A stretch of 45,688 nucleotides of DNA from an uncultured bacterium. Its GTDB lineage: Bacteria; Bacillota; Clostridia; Oscillospirales; Oscillospiraceae. The translations under genes were made by a program, and so were the position numbers. Positions 44,718 through 45,688 of this stretch are shown piece after piece (the first letter of the stretch is position 1; the number at the start of each line of letters is the position of its first letter). The stretch lies in NCBI GenBank assembly GCA_948469375.1, contig CAOKLO010000027.1:1-45688 (forward strand). Direction: 5' to 3'. The notes beneath the pieces were generated by a model. It was not told the origin of the DNA. It saw only the letters and a program-made list of their open reading frames with translations, and searched no databases.

Positions 44718-44787
44718 GAGCGCAGTTGGGCTTCCCTCAAATTTTTGGGCTTAAAAGATTTATTTGCAGATTCCTGCGAAAAAACTG

Positions 44788-44816
44788 TTGACAACTGCCA
44801 TAGTGTGTGGTATTAT
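44788..44816 (+). promoter_or_regulatory. Promoter of tRNA-Leu(CAG)
   Basis: TTGACA (44788-44793), 17-base spacer, TATTAT (44811-44816), divergent from the tRNA-Leu(GAG) promoter. Confidence 0.85.
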
Positions 44817-44853
44817 CATTCTCGTGCTGAACGACAGTTCGCAGCTCACCAAC

Positions 44854-44940
44854 GCGCGAGTGGTGGAATTGGTAGACTCGCTGGCTTCAGGTGCCAGTGC
44901 TCGCAAGGGCGTGCGGGTTCGACTCCCGCCTCGCGCACCA
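44854..44940 (+). tRNA. tRNA-Leu(CAG)
   Basis: Acceptor GCGCGAG pairs with CTCGCGC, then ACCA. Anticodon arm CTGGC-TTCAGGT-GCCAG gives CAG; long variable arm and GGTTCGACTCC T-arm present. It lies outside the prophage. Confidence 0.93.
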
Positions 44941-44967
44941 ACTTGCATTGACAAAAAAGATGCAGGC

Positions 44968-44997
44968 AAAAATCCCGCACTCCGGTGCGGGATTTTT
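44968..44997 (+). terminator. Terminator of tRNA-Leu(CAG)
   Basis: AAAAATCCCGCAC-TCCG-GTGCGGGATTTTT, a 13-bp stem ending in T's, 27 bases after the CCA. Confidence 0.92.
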
Positions 44998-45154
44998 GCG
45001 ACTAAAAGCAGAAAACAGCGAAAGTTCAGAACAATATGAAGTCATTTACAAAATAAGGATGCGTAAAATAAAAATAACGCGCCGGAGATGCAAATCCGCC
45101 GGATTTGGGAGGTTTTGGGAATACGCATGACTCGAACTCCCCAGCGTTCAAAAA

Positions 45155-45211
45155 GCAAAAAGGCCGTCCGCAGCCTGCCAGTTTTCAAGGCAGACCTGTG
45201 GGCGGCCTTTT
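45155..45211 (+). terminator. Hairpin terminator in the right flank
   Basis: AAAAAGGCCG near 45155 pairs with CGGCCTTTTT near 45202, with an inner CTGCC/GGCAG stem. It follows about 110 bases with no gene; the upstream transcript is unknown. Confidence 0.6.
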
Positions 45212-45239
45212 TCATTTCCAGACTGTTCACATTGGTAGT

Positions 45240-45353
45240 TATGTCTGAACGCCAAGGGCTACGAACGCCTTGTAGGCCAGTTGTCGCGGGCTTCGGGAAC
45301 CCAAGCGAAGCCCAGCGCAGCGGGTTCGCTTGGGAGAGGAGGAGCAAGGGAGT
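45240..45353 (+). pseudogene. C-terminal remnant of a partition-type gene (ParM/StbA-like?), running into element copy C
   Basis: In the frame beginning at 45243, LNAKGYERLVGQLSRASGTQ then AKPSAAGSLGRGGARECA and a stop. NAKGYE is a C-terminal motif of ParM/StbA actin-like proteins, and the following gene resembles its usual partner. Only the end of the gene remains; it begins abruptly after a terminator, so a deletion or insertion removed the rest. The call is tentative. Confidence 0.3.
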
Positions 45354-45408
45354 GTGCGTAGTTTTCGCCAGTCGGCGGAAACGGAGCAAAACGGACTTTG
45401 CGATGACG
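45290..45408 (+). repeat. Dispersed structured element, copy C
   Basis: Hairpin 1: CCCAAGCGAA and TTCGCTTGGG with further GCCC/GGG pairs. Purine stretch GGGAGAGGAGGAGCAAGGGA. Hairpin 2: GTTTTCGCC and GGCGGAAAC. Tail CGGACTTTGCGATGACG. It ends three bases before the next ATG and lies outside the prophage, in a different mobile-element relic. Confidence 0.75.
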
Positions 45409-45410
45409 AT

Positions 45411-45688
45411 ATGACCGAGAAAAGGCGGGTGAACCTCTCGCTCAACCTCTCCGCGCCCCACCAGCGGGAGGCGTGGGGCATCATCCGCGCCATCCCCGCT
45501 GGGCAGCGGACGGACGCTGTGTGCCGGATGATCTGCAAGGGCCACAGGCGGGACGGGCTGCTGGAGGAGATCCGCGCGGTCGTTCGGGAGGAACTGCGCG
45601 GCGTGGAATTTGTCCCAGCAAAAGAAAAACCAAAGCAGCCGCAGGGGGCCGGGGACTTGGATGACAATGTCCTCGGCTTTCTGCTTGC
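45411..45688 (+). CDS. Small partition-type (ParR-like?) protein, cut by window end
   Basis: At least 92 residues with no stop before the window end: MTEKRRVNLSLNLSAPHQRE, AWGIIRAIPAGQRTDAVCRM, EEIRAVVREELRGVEFVPAK, then AGDLDDNVLGFLLA. The start is an RHH-like strand plus helices, and the protein type is found downstream of ParM-like genes in clostridial integrative elements, so a ParR-like centromere-binding role is inferred. No strong ribosome site precedes the ATG; the structured element lies there instead. Confidence 0.5.
   Translation, partial: MTEKRRVNLSLNLSAPHQREAWGIIRAIPAGQRTDAVCRMICKGHRRDGLLEEIRAVVREELRGVEFVPAKEKPKQPQGAGDLDDNVLGFLL

Noticed and set aside
45118-45145. tRNA-like 3' fragment (TTCGAGTC on the minus strand) in the right flank
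   Set aside because: Only the T-loop core matches; no pairing acceptor or CCA. Too weak to call a second attachment scar.
45088-45414. Open frame of 108 codons ending at the last gene's start
   Set aside because: It crosses a terminator and the structured element, and has no ribosome site or recognisable family. A different frame there gives the partition-type remnant.
1-45688. rRNA genes or insertion sequences with transposase
   Set aside because: None seen on either strand; recombinases present are tyrosine type and belong to the phage or the decayed element.

Overview
The window is high-GC DNA from a gut-type Firmicute, most likely Clostridia (Eubacteriales, Oscillospiraceae/Flavonifractor-like). 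This is inferred from the gene families present (integrase with an internal HTH, KTR protein, PcfJ/PcfK, P27/HK97/PBSX-type phage genes); no rRNA is present to settle it. Most of it is one complete prophage of about 40.7 kb in a tRNA-Leu(GAG) gene. A 29-bp direct repeat of the tRNA 3' end marks its borders, at 3900-3928 and 44573-44601.

Left flank (1-3899): relic of an integrative/mobilizable element on the minus strand. It has an Xis-like HTH gene, a small HTH-type gene, a frameshifted and 3'-truncated primase, an RHH regulator with palindromic operators, HicA/HicB, and an integrase fragment fused by deletion to a MobA/MobL relaxase fragment.

Prophage early region (3900-9700): integrase; a type I toxin with antisense RNA; an AT-rich exonuclease plus Cys-rich gene pair; a CI-like repressor facing a Cro-like gene across an operator that fills the spacer of the early promoter; then small regulators. 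Replication and accessory region (8.7-19 kb): initiator with internal iterons, DnaB-like helicase, ParA, a DUF3102 protein, a PcfK/AcrIIA9-family protein, PcfJ, small zinc-ribbon proteins, an ASCH-like protein with a frameshifted start, an HUH Rep-like protein, a KTR protein and an HNH nuclease.

Late region (19.2-41.5 kb): terminases, HK97-type portal, protease and capsid, connectors, then a contractile (PBSX/Xkd-like) tail with sheath, tube, frameshifted chaperone, tape measure, LysM hub, baseplate and fibre. A sigma-like factor, XkdX, XhlA-like protein, holin and two-domain endolysin follow. The phage is therefore a temperate myophage.

Right end (41.5-44.6 kb): a non-coding stretch of about 1.8 kb. 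Its first 1.25 kb carries four extended -10 promoters and strongly structured, partly duplicated sequence, read here as a multi-RNA locus. A second tyrosine recombinase lies just before the attachment site. Right flank: tRNA-Leu(GAG), tRNA-Leu(CAG), then a small partition-type gene cut by the window end.

The most unusual signals are: (1) a dispersed structured element of about 110 bp, three copies, each lying across the 3' end of one ORF and just before the next, giving unrelated proteins a shared C-terminal tail; (2) the ncRNA locus at 41.5-42.8 kb; (3) a perfect 26-bp inverted repeat enclosing three hairpins at 39399-39529; (4) two integrases inside one pair of attachment repeats.
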